DNA of 33,115 bases from Microcoleus sp. CSU_2_2 (GTDB lineage Bacteria > Cyanobacteriota > Cyanobacteriia > Cyanobacteriales > Microcoleaceae), in the NCBI GenBank assembly GCA_012035135.1, contig JAAUPI010000035.1, positions 1 to 33,115 of the forward strand, in the 5' to 3' direction. A model generated the notes under the pieces. It worked only from the letters and a program-made list of their open reading frames with translations. It was not told where the DNA came from and did not search any database. Position 1 is the stretch's first letter. Each line of letters begins with the position of its first letter. The translations under genes were made by a program, and so were the position numbers. Shown here one piece after another: positions 10,301 through 18,368 of the stretch.

Positions 10301-13300
10301 CGTTGAATATGAGAACCCAACTGAGTTGCTACTGCCTTGACCAATTCTACTATACGCGGTTCTCGAACACAACGATCGCCCTTGCAGAATACTAAAACTG
10401 CCAACACTTCTCCGCAAACATCAATTGGCACTCCGAAACAAGCTTTCAGTCCGACTGCTGATGCTATTTGCGATCGGGCAAAAACTGAATTGTTGACAGT
10501 AGAAACATCTTCGAGCCATTCTACCTTTTTGGTTGACAAAATTCGCCCCGGCATTCCCACTCCCGCAGCGAATCTAATTTTTCTGCTGGCACGCCCGAAC
10601 TGCTCTAAATCCGGGTTGCTAGCATACCAAGTTTCGCTGTGTTCCAACACGGTGTCGTCGGCACTCGGTATCCAAGCTTCGGCAAAAGTCCAGCCAATCG
10701 CATTGCACAGCAACCGCAAAATATCTGCGATCGCACTCTCGAAGTCTACTGACTGACTAATTGCTTGAGTTGCTGCTAGTAATAGCTTAATTTCATCTTC
10801 TGCTTGCTTGCTTTCTGTAAAGTCAGTTCCCGTGCCGAGAATTTGTTTAAGTTGGCCATCTGCTGTTCTGGCAAATACGGTATCTCGACTCACAATCCAG
10901 CGCCAAGAACCATCCTTGTGTCTCATTCGGTATTCAATTTCAAAGTTTTCGCCTTCGCGGCCGGCTGCTACTTGTTGTAAATAATCAGGTATTTTTGTTA
11001 AATCATCGGGATGAACTAAAGCTCCTACTATATGCGATTTCATCGCTTTTATTTCTTCTACTGTATAGCCCAGAATGTCGGTTACAGAATTATTCGTATA
11101 GATGTTTTTTGGTTCGATTAAGTCATAAACGTACAAAATATTAGGACTCGCATCAGCAATTTGTTGAGTAAATCGCTGGCTTTCCCGCAGTGCTGCTTCT
11201 GTTTGTTTTCTTTCAGAAATATCGCGAACCAGGCAAATGATTTCCCTCTCAGACAGCATGGTCAGTGAGACATCTATAGGAACTTTCGAGCCGTCGCGGC
11301 GGCATCCTAATGCTTCGGTCATGTAGGAACCTTTCTGCAATAAAGTTGGCAGGACTACTTGCTCGAACCTTTGCAGTTCTGCACCTTCGTAGAATATTTT
11401 CCAACTTTTGCCTAAGAGTTCTGAGAGAGAGTCGTAACCGTAGATTTTTAGTCGGGCTGCGTTGCAATAAATCACTTCTCCGTCGGCATTGAGCATGGCG
11501 ATACCTTCGGAAGCTTGGGCCATAGCTACTGCTTGCCTGTGGAGTTCTGACTCGGCTCGTTTGCGACTGGTAATGTCGCGGACGATCGCAATAATCTCGT
11601 CATGCGTACAAAATACAATTCTCGCTTCAAAATCGCACAGTTCACCATTAACTGGCATTTGATATTCTACAACTTGAATTTCGCCAGTCTCCATCGCTTG
11701 TTTATTGCCGGATACGATCTTTTCTGCAAAAACTGGTGGCAATATATCTTGTGCTTTTTTGCCAATAAATATGTTTTCTGGTACGAGGGCGCGAAGGTCT
11801 TTTGCAGGTTTGAAATCTACAAAAGTTCCGTCTGCCCGACAGCGAAACATCATGTCTGGTATAGCGTCTAAAAGAGCGCGGTTGGTAGCTTCACTTTTGC
11901 GCAATTCTACTTCTGCTTGCTTGCTAAATGTCACGTCGCGGGCAACGGCATAAATTAAACCTTCTTCAGCAAATGGCGATGCCGTCCACGACAGCCATTT
12001 ATAACTACCATCTTTGCAGAGATAGCGGTTTTCAAAGTTGATGCTGGTGTTGCCAATTTTGAGTGATTCTAATTCAGCTATGGTTATTTCTTGGTCTTCG
12101 GGATGAACTAATTCTATGAAAGGTTGGGCTATAAATTCGGCTGTGCTGTAACCCAATACATTTGACCAAGCGGGGTTTAAGCGTTTGAAATAGCCATCGA
12201 AACCTGAAATGCACAGTAAATCTAAGGAGATGCTAAAAAAGCGATCGCGCTCTTGCTGGGTTTGTTTTAATTCGGTAATATCCATCACCAAACCATCCCA
12301 AACTATATCGCCGTTGGCTTGCTTTTCCGGTCTCGACGCACCTTGGAGCCACTTCACTTTGTCCGGCATCATTTGTCGCCACTGGTGTTGCCAAGGTTCC
12401 AGGTTCAATGCCGAATTTTTTATCGATTCTTGAAAGCTCGATATATCATCAAAATGAATAGTTTCAAAAATTAATTCTGGATTATTTTCTATTTCCTTCG
12501 ACTCTAATTCATAAACTTCTTTACTCCCAGAAGAAACGTAAATAAAAGACCTTTTTCCACTAGAAGAAAGATTTAATTGATAAATCATTCCTGGCAAATT
12601 TTCTGTCATTTTTTGCCACCGAGATTCACTTTGTTGTAAGGCTATTTGTTGACGCTTGTACTCGGTAACATCTCGAATTGTACCCACTAATATTTTACTG
12701 CCATCTCCTTTTTGAAATCCAGTTTTTTTGGTAGATATAATCCGTTCTTTCCCAGTGCTATCTATAAAGTTTTCTTCGGTTTGATCGGGGATACCTGTTC
12801 TCAGCACTTCTGCATCTTTTTGGCAAAATATTTCCGCTTTTTCCGGTGGCAAAAAGTCGTAGCCAGACTTGCCGAGTAGTTCCGATCGCGGTTTGCCCAT
12901 CAACTCGCAAAAAGCATCGTTTAATACGATCCAACAGTGCTGCTCGTCTTTAACAAAAATTGGATCGGGAGTGGCATTAATCGTGTGTTTTAAAAATTCT
13001 TCGGATGCTTTTAATTTAATTTCGTAGCGGTAGCGATCGCTGACATCTAAAACTACTTTAATCATTCGATCGATCGATCGATCCGGGCGACGAATGCAGC
13101 GCAAAGAAACTCGAGTATAAACAATTTTTCCATCTTTTCTGCGCCACCTTTTGTCTAAAACATAGCCTTCGCTCTGACCGCTAAAAATCTTTTTTAACTG
13201 TTCCAAACTGGCTTCCCAATCTTCAGGAAAGGTGAAGTTCTGCCAATTCTGATCCATGAGTTCTTCGCGCTTGTATCCCAGCAAATCGCAGAAAGCATCG

Positions 13301-13857
13301 TTGACTTCCAGCCACGCGCATTTTTCTGGTTCTGAGGGAGAAATTGGCGGGGCAATAATCGCAATTCCAACTAGGGAATTCTCGACTACCGATCGATATT
13401 TTTCTTCGCTTTTTCGCAAAGCTTCTTGGTTGTATTGCCGCTCGATTGCGTAGCGCAGGGAGCGCATTAACAGTTCGCTGTTGATGTTTCTTTTAACTAA
13501 ATAATCTTGAGCTCCTGCTTGGATTGACTGCACGGCTAATTCTTCATCGTTGCGGGCCGTGAGTACGACGATCGGGGTATTTACGCTGTATTCTTGAATT
13601 TTGACAATTGTATTTAAGTCTTGGCTGTCTGGTAACGAAAGGTCTAATAAAATGATATCAAAGTTTTCTTCTATCAACAACTGCTGCGCTTGGCTCAGAC
13701 GCTCTGCACGGCTTACCCTGAGCCTTTGGGGCGATTGTCTGGCAAGATTAGTTTCTAATAATAATTCTTCGATCAGCTCGGCTTCGGCTGAATTGTCTTC
13801 GACTAGGAGAACTTTAAAGCCGTTTCGCTCTGCGGTTGGGCTCAAAACTGATATCAT
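7372..13857 (-). CDS. Giant hybrid kinase REC-7xPAS-GAF-2xPAS-GAF-HisKA-HATPase-REC
   Basis: A 2161-aa cytoplasmic hybrid kinase. Receiver 1 has phospho-Asp72. PAS domains lie at about 155-275, 287-400, 413-530, 540-645, 657-765, 775-885 and 895-1015. GAF1 is 1028-1190. Two more PAS domains follow at 1198-1318 and 1323-1435. GAF2 is 1447-1615. HisKA has His1651 in HELRTPLN, and HATPase has NLLSNAVKF, DTGIGI and GTGLGLS. Receiver 2 has Asp1994. A C-terminal helical tail (about 2090-2161) resembles that of other cyanobacterial hybrid kinases. GAF2 carries DPCF (Cys1519) and C-Y (Cys1547), 28 residues apart, the twin-cysteine pattern of DXCF cyanobacteriochromes. About 55 extra residues (1787-1842) interrupt the ATPase domain. 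The start at 13857 is fixed by the promoter at 13895-13923; a frame-open start at 13932 lies upstream of that promoter. Confidence 0.93.
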   Translation of the reverse strand: MISVLSPTAERNGFKVLLVEDNSAEAELIEELLLETNLARQSPQRLRVSRAERLSQAQQLLIEENFDIILLDLSLPDSQDLNTIVKIQEYSVNTPIVVLTARNDEELAVQSIQAGAQDYLVKRNINSELLMRSLRYAIERQYNQEALRKSEEKYRSVVENSLVGIAIIAPPISPSEPEKCAWLEVNDAFCDLLGYKREELMDQNWQNFTFPEDWEASLEQLKKIFSGQSEGYVLDKRWRRKDGKIVYTRVSLRCIRRPDRSIDRMIKVVLDVSDRYRYEIKLKASEEFLKHTINATPDPIFVKDEQHCWIVLNDAFCELMGKPRSELLGKSGYDFLPPEKAEIFCQKDAEVLRTGIPDQTEENFIDSTGKERIISTKKTGFQKGDGSKILVGTIRDVTEYKRQQIALQQSESRWQKMTENLPGMIYQLNLSSSGKRSFIYVSSGSKEVYELESKEIENNPELIFETIHFDDISSFQESIKNSALNLEPWQHQWRQMMPDKVKWLQGASRPEKQANGDIVWDGLVMDITELKQTQQERDRFFSISLDLLCISGFDGYFKRLNPAWSNVLGYSTAEFIAQPFIELVHPEDQEITIAELESLKIGNTSINFENRYLCKDGSYKWLSWTASPFAEEGLIYAVARDVTFSKQAEVELRKSEATNRALLDAIPDMMFRCRADGTFVDFKPAKDLRALVPENIFIGKKAQDILPPVFAEKIVSGNKQAMETGEIQVVEYQMPVNGELCDFEARIVFCTHDEIIAIVRDITSRKRAESELHRQAVAMAQASEGIAMLNADGEVIYCNAARLKIYGYDSLSELLGKSWKIFYEGAELQRFEQVVLPTLLQKGSYMTEALGCRRDGSKVPIDVSLTMLSEREIICLVRDISERKQTEAALRESQRFTQQIADASPNILYVYDLIEPKNIYTNNSVTDILGYTVEEIKAMKSHIVGALVHPDDLTKIPDYLQQVAAGREGENFEIEYRMRHKDGSWRWIVSRDTVFARTADGQLKQILGTGTDFTESKQAEDEIKLLLAATQAISQSVDFESAIADILRLLCNAIGWTFAEAWIPSADDTVLEHSETWYASNPDLEQFGRASRKIRFAAGVGMPGRILSTKKVEWLEDVSTVNNSVFARSQIASAVGLKACFGVPIDVCGEVLAVLVFCKGDRCVREPRIVELVKAVATQLGSHIQRKQAEEELRKSEERWQLVLKGNQDGIWDLNLKTNEVFRSERWQEIVGYADGEIDNRNSEWTELIHPDDASRVQTAIQNYLDRQTPNYAVEYRLLCKSGCYKWVLARAQAVWDEDGHPLRMVGSMTDISDRKQSELSLLRVTHAVESTSDAIAITDLKGRSIYHNQAFIQRYGYTVEELNEVGGPVAMYAQYQLWKQIFKTVRNGLSWSGEIELQTKSGEAVITLMRADSIKDETGNLIGLIGVITDITKHKEAEAALRQQLKRERLAVAMLERIRSSLNLEEILTKSVEEVRHFLQVDRTVIYRFNPDWSGFVTVESVDKNCMAIAGMEIYDPCFGEAYVPLYKDGRIRATEDIYNAGIADCYLKLLERLQVKANLVVPILQGENLWGLLIAHHCTSIRPWHNFEAECMTQLGVQLAIAIQQSTLFQQAQIEIAERKQAEAALQQAKEAAETASRAKSDFLANMSHELRTPLNGILGYIQLLKPDRNLTAEQQESLSNVQNCGEHLLTLINDVLDLAKIEASKMELSLAALNFPSFVKSIVDLFQMRSAQKDIAFNYEQLSPLPDCVLADEKRLRQVLINLLSNAVKFTKSGGVTFKVGYTENSPQIHVIKSSLTAELGDVTANLTANLESEPKSIVPLGARETRSTQTAENSARTPAMKIRFQIEDTGIGIESNQLEEIFLPFHQVGDRNNFVEGTGLGLSISQKIVKMMGSQIHVHSTSGKGSIFWLDIDLPEVAQCSALPSAREKRRLVGFTGSKRKVLIVDDHEVNRVMLHRLLSRLGFEITQATDGADCLHKALEFRPDLILMDLLMPVMDGWEATRRLRQLPELKDAVILALSASVYEATKQESILAGCDNFLTKPIQTSELLELLRVHLALEWIYEDGGFSKKWKSQTLKASSDLDPAPSTILSPGSESVLALLRLAAMGDIEAILEEISKLEHSDPKLVPFVHHVRQLAKGFQLKQIRDFLKQNLSDN

Positions 13858-14224
13858 ATACCTGCTTATCGATGGTAAGGCAGTCGAAATAACTATTATA
13901 GCATACAAACATTTGAATGCCAAAATATACATTTGGTAAAATTCGAGTATAATTTTACAATAAACACGTCCTTATTTTAAAATAACTTATGCAGGCTCAT
14001 CGCTGCCATTTCTTTACTTTTTGCAATCGAGAGAATTTTCCACACAGCTCTTGTAATTTCTAGAAAAAGTTATAAGATATAAATAGAGACCAAAAAAATC
14101 TTCTTACTAGAACCGCTGCAAACAAAAAACAAGAAAACTGCGCTCAAATAAATGGTTATTAGCTGGAAATCGATGCTTATTGATTTCTACTGCTTGGTTT
14201 AACTTTAGTTTAGAGGCAAAATCA
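13858..14224. other. Divergent intergenic region, giant kinase / ppsA
   Basis: Contains the kinase promoter (13895-13923, minus strand). On the ppsA side the DNA is A/T-rich. A TATAAG/TATAAA cluster near 14070-14080 could be a -10 region, but no well-spaced -35 was found. AGAGG eight bases before the ATG at 14225 is a likely ribosome-binding site for ppsA. Confidence 0.6.
13895..13923 (-). promoter_or_regulatory. Sigma70-type promoter of the kinase operon
   Basis: On the minus strand TTGGCA (13923-13918) is followed after exactly 17 bases by a perfect TATAAT (13900-13895). The predicted transcript starts near 13888, giving about 30 nt of leader before the ATG at 13857. This rules out the longer frame starting at 13932. 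It probably drives all three kinase genes. Confidence 0.7.
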
Positions 14225-16702
14225 ATGACCCAAGAATTAGCAATTCAACAAAATCAGCTTTTAATTCCGAAAGACAAAGCCCTAGTATTGTGGTTTGATG
14301 AAGTCGGTATCGCCGACATCCCATTAGTGGGTGGCAAAAATGCTTCTTTGGGGGAAATGATTCAACAGTTAACTCCCAAAGGAGTCAGCGTTCCCAACGG
14401 ATTTGCAACTACAGCCTATGCTTACCGCTACTTCATCGAGTCGGCTGGTTTAGAAACTAAATTGCGCGAAATTTTTGCCGACTTGGATGTAGAAGATGTC
14501 AACAATTTGCGACAAAAAGGCAAGCAAGCGCGGGCGCTGATTCTCGATACGCCGTTTCCGCGAGAATTGCAAGCTGCGATTGTTGATGCTTATGGCAAAT
14601 TGTGCGATCGATACGGCGCAGACACTGACGTAGCCGTCCGTTCTTCCGCTACCGCAGAAGACTTACCAGATGCCAGTTTCGCCGGCCAGCAAGAAACTTA
14701 TCTCAACGTTCACACCTGCACCGACGTACTGCAATGCTGTCACAAATGCTTTGCTTCCACATTCACCGATCGAGCGATTTCCTACCGCCAACTTCGAGGA
14801 TTCGACCACTTTGAAGTTGCGTTATCAGTCGGCGTGCAAAAAATGGTACGATCGGACTTAGCATCTTCCGGCGTTATGTTCAGCATCGATACTGAAACTG
14901 GTTTCAAACAAGCCGTATTAGTTACCGCCGCCTACGGATTAGGCGAAAACGTTGTCCAAGGGGCAGTAAACCCCGACGAATACCTTGTTTTTAAACCCAC
15001 ACTCAAACAAGGTTTCAGCCCAATTTTGGATAAGCGGATCGGCACAAAAAAGATTAAAATGGTCTACGATATTGGCGGTTCCAAATACACCAAAAACGTA
15101 CCAGTAATGGCAACCGAACGGAGAAAATTTGCCATTGACGACGGCGAAATTTTGCAACTAGCGCGTTGGGCCGTACTGATAGAAGAACACTATTCCCAAG
15201 TGCGCGGAACGTACACGCCGATGGACATCGAGTGGGCAAAAGATGGCAATACCAACGAATTGTTTGTTGTCCAAGCGCGGCCGGAAACAGTGCAATCTCA
15301 AAAGTCCGCTACAGTTTTGCGGAATTATAAATTACAAGGTTCCAGTGCAGTTTTGGCAAAAGGACGCGCCATTGGCGAAGCAATCGGACAAGGTAAAGCC
15401 CGCGTAATTTCGGACGTTCGATCGATCGCTGAATTTGAAGCTGGGGAAGTTTTAGTCACCAACAAAACTGACCCCGATTGGGAACCAATCATGAAAAAAG
15501 CCAGTGCGATCGTCACTAATTCCGGTGGCCGTACTTGCCACGCAGCCATCATTGCGCGGGAGATGGGAATTCCGGCAATTGTCGGCACCGGCGACGCGAC
15601 GAAAGTCTTGCAAAACAAGCAAGAAATTACGATTTCTTGTTCGGAAGGAGACGAAGGCAAAGTTTATTCTGGTTTACTACCTTTTGAAATTCAAGAAACT
15701 GCGATCGACAATTTACCCCGGACTCGCACTCAAATTTTAATGAATATCGGCAACCCGGAAGAAGCTTTTGGTTTGTCAGCAATTCCTTGCGACGGTGTAG
15801 GGCTAGCGCGGCTGGAATTCATCATTGCTAATCACATTAAAACGCACCCGCTGGCACTGATTCACTTTGACGAATTAACCGATGAATGTGTCAAGCGCAA
15901 AATTAACGAACTGACAGCATTTTACGAACACAAACCAGATTTCTTTACCGACAAATTAGCCTGCGGAATTGCGACGATCGCCGCCGCATTTTATCCCAAG
16001 CCGGTCATCGTGCGGATGAGCGATTTTAAGAGCAATGAATATGCTAATCTTTTGGGAGGAAGGCAGTTTGAACCGAAGGAAGAAAACCCGATGATTGGGT
16101 GGCGCGGTGCCTCTCGCTATTATGACCCCAATTACCGCGAAGCTTACGCATTGGAATGCAAGGCATTGAAGCGAGTTCGGAATGACATGGGCTTGACAAA
16201 TGTGATTCCGATGGTGCCATTTTGTCGCACGCCGGATGAAGGGCGAAAAGTGTTAGCCGAGATGGCAAAACACGGTTTGGTGAAGGGCGAAAATGGCTTG
16301 CAAGTGTATGTAATGTGCGAATTGCCGAGTAATGTCATATTTGCTGATGAATTTGCCCAAGTGTTTGACGGATTCTCGATCGGTTCTAATGATTTAACTC
16401 AGCTAACATTGGGATTAGATCGGGATTCTGCTTTAGTGGCGCACATCTTTGACGAACGAAATGAAGCTGTAAAGCGGATGGTAGAAATTGCGATTAAAGC
16501 GGCGAAGAAGTACGATCGTAAAATTGGAATTTGCGGCCAAGCGCCAAGCGATTATCCTGAGTTTGCTCGGTTCTTGGTTGAGTTGGGAATTGATTCGATT
16601 AGTTTGAATCCTGATTCGGTGTTGAAGACTTTGTTGGATGTTGCTAAGGTGGAGAATTCGGCGGCAGTGATGAATTTGGTGATGGATGTAGCGCAAGTTT
16701 AA
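14225..16702 (+). CDS. ppsA: Phosphoenolpyruvate synthase
   Basis: Pyruvate, water dikinase (EC 2.7.9.2): ATP + pyruvate + water gives PEP + AMP + phosphate, a gluconeogenic step in the cytoplasm. At 825 aa it has the normal family length. The N-terminal ATP-binding domain (about 25-360) starts with VGGKNASLGEM and includes VRSSATAEDLPDASFAGQQ. The mobile phosphohistidine domain has GGRTCHAA with His439. The C-terminal PEP/pyruvate barrel contains GLARLEF, GSNDLTQL and the catalytic Cys770 in GICGQAPSD. All key residues are present. The ATG at 14225 has AGAGG eight bases upstream; the frame stays open to 14180, but those 15 residues are unlike the family. It is a single gene with an inverted repeat behind it. 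Confidence 0.96.
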   Translation: MTQELAIQQNQLLIPKDKALVLWFDEVGIADIPLVGGKNASLGEMIQQLTPKGVSVPNGFATTAYAYRYFIESAGLETKLREIFADLDVEDVNNLRQKGKQARALILDTPFPRELQAAIVDAYGKLCDRYGADTDVAVRSSATAEDLPDASFAGQQETYLNVHTCTDVLQCCHKCFASTFTDRAISYRQLRGFDHFEVALSVGVQKMVRSDLASSGVMFSIDTETGFKQAVLVTAAYGLGENVVQGAVNPDEYLVFKPTLKQGFSPILDKRIGTKKIKMVYDIGGSKYTKNVPVMATERRKFAIDDGEILQLARWAVLIEEHYSQVRGTYTPMDIEWAKDGNTNELFVVQARPETVQSQKSATVLRNYKLQGSSAVLAKGRAIGEAIGQGKARVISDVRSIAEFEAGEVLVTNKTDPDWEPIMKKASAIVTNSGGRTCHAAIIAREMGIPAIVGTGDATKVLQNKQEITISCSEGDEGKVYSGLLPFEIQETAIDNLPRTRTQILMNIGNPEEAFGLSAIPCDGVGLARLEFIIANHIKTHPLALIHFDELTDECVKRKINELTAFYEHKPDFFTDKLACGIATIAAAFYPKPVIVRMSDFKSNEYANLLGGRQFEPKEENPMIGWRGASRYYDPNYREAYALECKALKRVRNDMGLTNVIPMVPFCRTPDEGRKVLAEMAKHGLVKGENGLQVYVMCELPSNVIFADEFAQVFDGFSIGSNDLTQLTLGLDRDSALVAHIFDERNEAVKRMVEIAIKAAKKYDRKIGICGQAPSDYPEFARFLVELGIDSISLNPDSVLKTLLDVAKVENSAAVMNLVMDVAQV

Positions 16703-16730
16703 TCGTATCATGTCCGATCGATTAGTTGTA

Positions 16731-16791
16731 TGGTGCGTCGCTGCTAGATTTTTGAGCTCACCCGTAGATTGTCGATGGCGACGCACCCTAC
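16731..16791. repeat. Inverted repeat element GGTGCGTCGCT, copy 2 (possible terminator)
   Basis: GGTGCGTCGCT (16732-16742) pairs with GGCGACGCACC (16777-16787) with one mismatch, and CCTAC follows as in copy 1 at 17-77. It lies between the converging ppsA and acyltransferase genes, so the hairpin could end transcription from both sides. No T run follows. Confidence 0.7.
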
Positions 16792-16832
16792 AGTATCTAC
16801 AAAAGCGGGAATTATCTAGTTGTCTTGTTTTG

Positions 16833-18305
16833 CTAAAAATCAAAATAAATATAAGGCAAACCACCCTCCGGCGCTAACACCCAAACCGCATACAAACAAA
16901 GCGGTATCAACACCAACTTCACCGGCCAATTCAACTCCAACTTTAAACTCCGACTCAATGCATAATTCCCCAACATCGCCACCGCCAAAGCCCCCAACAT
17001 CCAACTCAACTGCACTCTTTCCAAACCTAATGCTTCCACATAAACTTTTTGTGCAAACTGCACGTCAGCTTTATGTCCCCACAAATGCGAAATCGCCCAT
17101 CCTGAATTCTTCAAATCGGGGAGACGAAAAAATATCCAACTAGTAAAAACCATGCTTTGAGTCAACAGCCAACCGATCAAAATGCCGATCGGATTTTCCC
17201 ACAAAAACTCCAGCCGCCACTGCTTAAAAACGACATCAGTTAACCGATGCACCGCCAAAGCCAAACCATGTAATCCCCCCCAAACAATAAATCCCCAAGC
17301 CGCACCATGCCAAATTCCGGCAATTAACATGACGATAAATAAATTCAGACAAGTGCGCCACAAGCCAACCCGCGAACCTCCCAAAGGAAAATACAAATAA
17401 TTCCGCAGCCAATCTCCCAAAGTCATGTGCCAGCGACGCCAAAAATCAGCAATGCTGGTAGTAAAATAAGGGAAATCAAAATTTGGTGGCAAGTACCAAC
17501 CCATTAGCAGAGAAGTGCCCCGCGCTATGTCAACATAAGCGCTAAAATCGAGATAAAGTTGCAACCCGTAAGCAAAAGTCGCCAGCCATAAATCCTCGCT
17601 ACCAGCCCGCTGCAAATTGGTAAAACTTAAATCGACATAAATTCCCAAGTTGTCAGCCACAAGCCCTTTTTTAACCGCACCAGAAGCGATCGCCCAAAGT
17701 CCTTGAGAAATGCGATCGGGCGTCGGAAATTGTAGCGTTTTGAGTTGATTGATTAAATTATGATACCGCGTAATCGGACCAGAAATTAGTTTAGGAAAAA
17801 ACAGTTTGTAAGCAGCAAAGTGCAGCAGCGAAGTCGCAGCCGGAGCTCCTCGATACACGTCAATTAAATAAGCAATACACTCAAAGCTAAAGAAACTCAA
17901 TCCCAGCGGTGCAACTACGTGAGTTTTCACCCAATCGGCACTGTCTAAAGCAACTGGCAAATTCAATAAAGTGCCGATCGAACTCAAGAAAAAAGGCACG
18001 TATTTAAAACCCAGCAGCAGCAAAACATTTAGAGTAATTCCGATCCACAGCAACAACAAGCGGCGACGATTCCAAGATTCATTAGCAATCCGCCAGTCCA
18101 AAGGTTCGCCGATCGCCATCGCTAAGCCATAATTAAATAGAGTACCGACTAACAGCAGAGGAATGTACCAAATTTGCAGCGAAGCATAAAAAATCAGACT
18201 GGCAACCAGCATGATGAACAGTCGCCACCACTTGAGCGGAATCAACCAGTAAGCCACGAAAACAACTAGCAGAAACTGGGCGTATTGAAGGGAGATAAAA
18301 GTCAT
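16833..18305 (-). CDS. MBOAT family O-acyltransferase (AlgI-like)
   Basis: Polytopic membrane protein of 490 aa with about ten hydrophobic segments. It carries the AlgI/DltB signature FWRRWHMTLGDWLRNYLY followed by FPLGGSR. The two family histidines are His333 (AGIWHGAAWG, the likely catalytic residue) and His346 (GGLHG). Relatives move acyl groups, usually acetyl, across the membrane onto secreted polysaccharide; the substrate here is unknown. The AlgJ/AlgX-type partner that usually completes such systems is not in the window. The ATG at 18305 is 63 bp after the stressosome-linked kinase on the same strand, with a heptamer repeat between them, so co-expression with that operon is possible. 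The neighbourhood (HpsJ-like protein, glycosyltransferase, rfaE2) fits an envelope or exopolysaccharide role. Confidence 0.9.
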   Translation of the reverse strand: MTFISLQYAQFLLVVFVAYWLIPLKWWRLFIMLVASLIFYASLQIWYIPLLLVGTLFNYGLAMAIGEPLDWRIANESWNRRRLLLLWIGITLNVLLLLGFKYVPFFLSSIGTLLNLPVALDSADWVKTHVVAPLGLSFFSFECIAYLIDVYRGAPAATSLLHFAAYKLFFPKLISGPITRYHNLINQLKTLQFPTPDRISQGLWAIASGAVKKGLVADNLGIYVDLSFTNLQRAGSEDLWLATFAYGLQLYLDFSAYVDIARGTSLLMGWYLPPNFDFPYFTTSIADFWRRWHMTLGDWLRNYLYFPLGGSRVGLWRTCLNLFIVMLIAGIWHGAAWGFIVWGGLHGLALAVHRLTDVVFKQWRLEFLWENPIGILIGWLLTQSMVFTSWIFFRLPDLKNSGWAISHLWGHKADVQFAQKVYVEALGLERVQLSWMLGALAVAMLGNYALSRSLKLELNWPVKLVLIPLCLYAVWVLAPEGGLPYIYFDF

Positions 18306-18307
18306 CT

Positions 18308-18342
18308 GATTTTAGATTTTAGATTTTAGATTTTAGATTTTA
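18308..18342. repeat. GATTTTA heptamer tandem repeat (5 copies)
   Basis: Five perfect GATTTTA units end just before the acyltransferase start codon (reading the minus strand), so they form its immediate 5' leader. Same unit as 5971-6002. Confidence 0.85.
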
Positions 18343-18368
18343 TACCAACTTTAAAAAAGCATACAACA

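Noticed and set aside
13858..13932. Longer N-terminus for the giant kinase with a hydrophobic stretch resembling a membrane segment
   Set aside because: The start would lie upstream of the TTGGCA-17-TATAAT promoter, and the sister kinase begins directly at its receiver. The apparent hydrophobic segment is translated promoter DNA.
16433..16864. 143-codon minus-strand open frame over the end of ppsA
   Set aside because: Shadow of the ppsA reading frame; Arg/His/Ile-rich with no domain.
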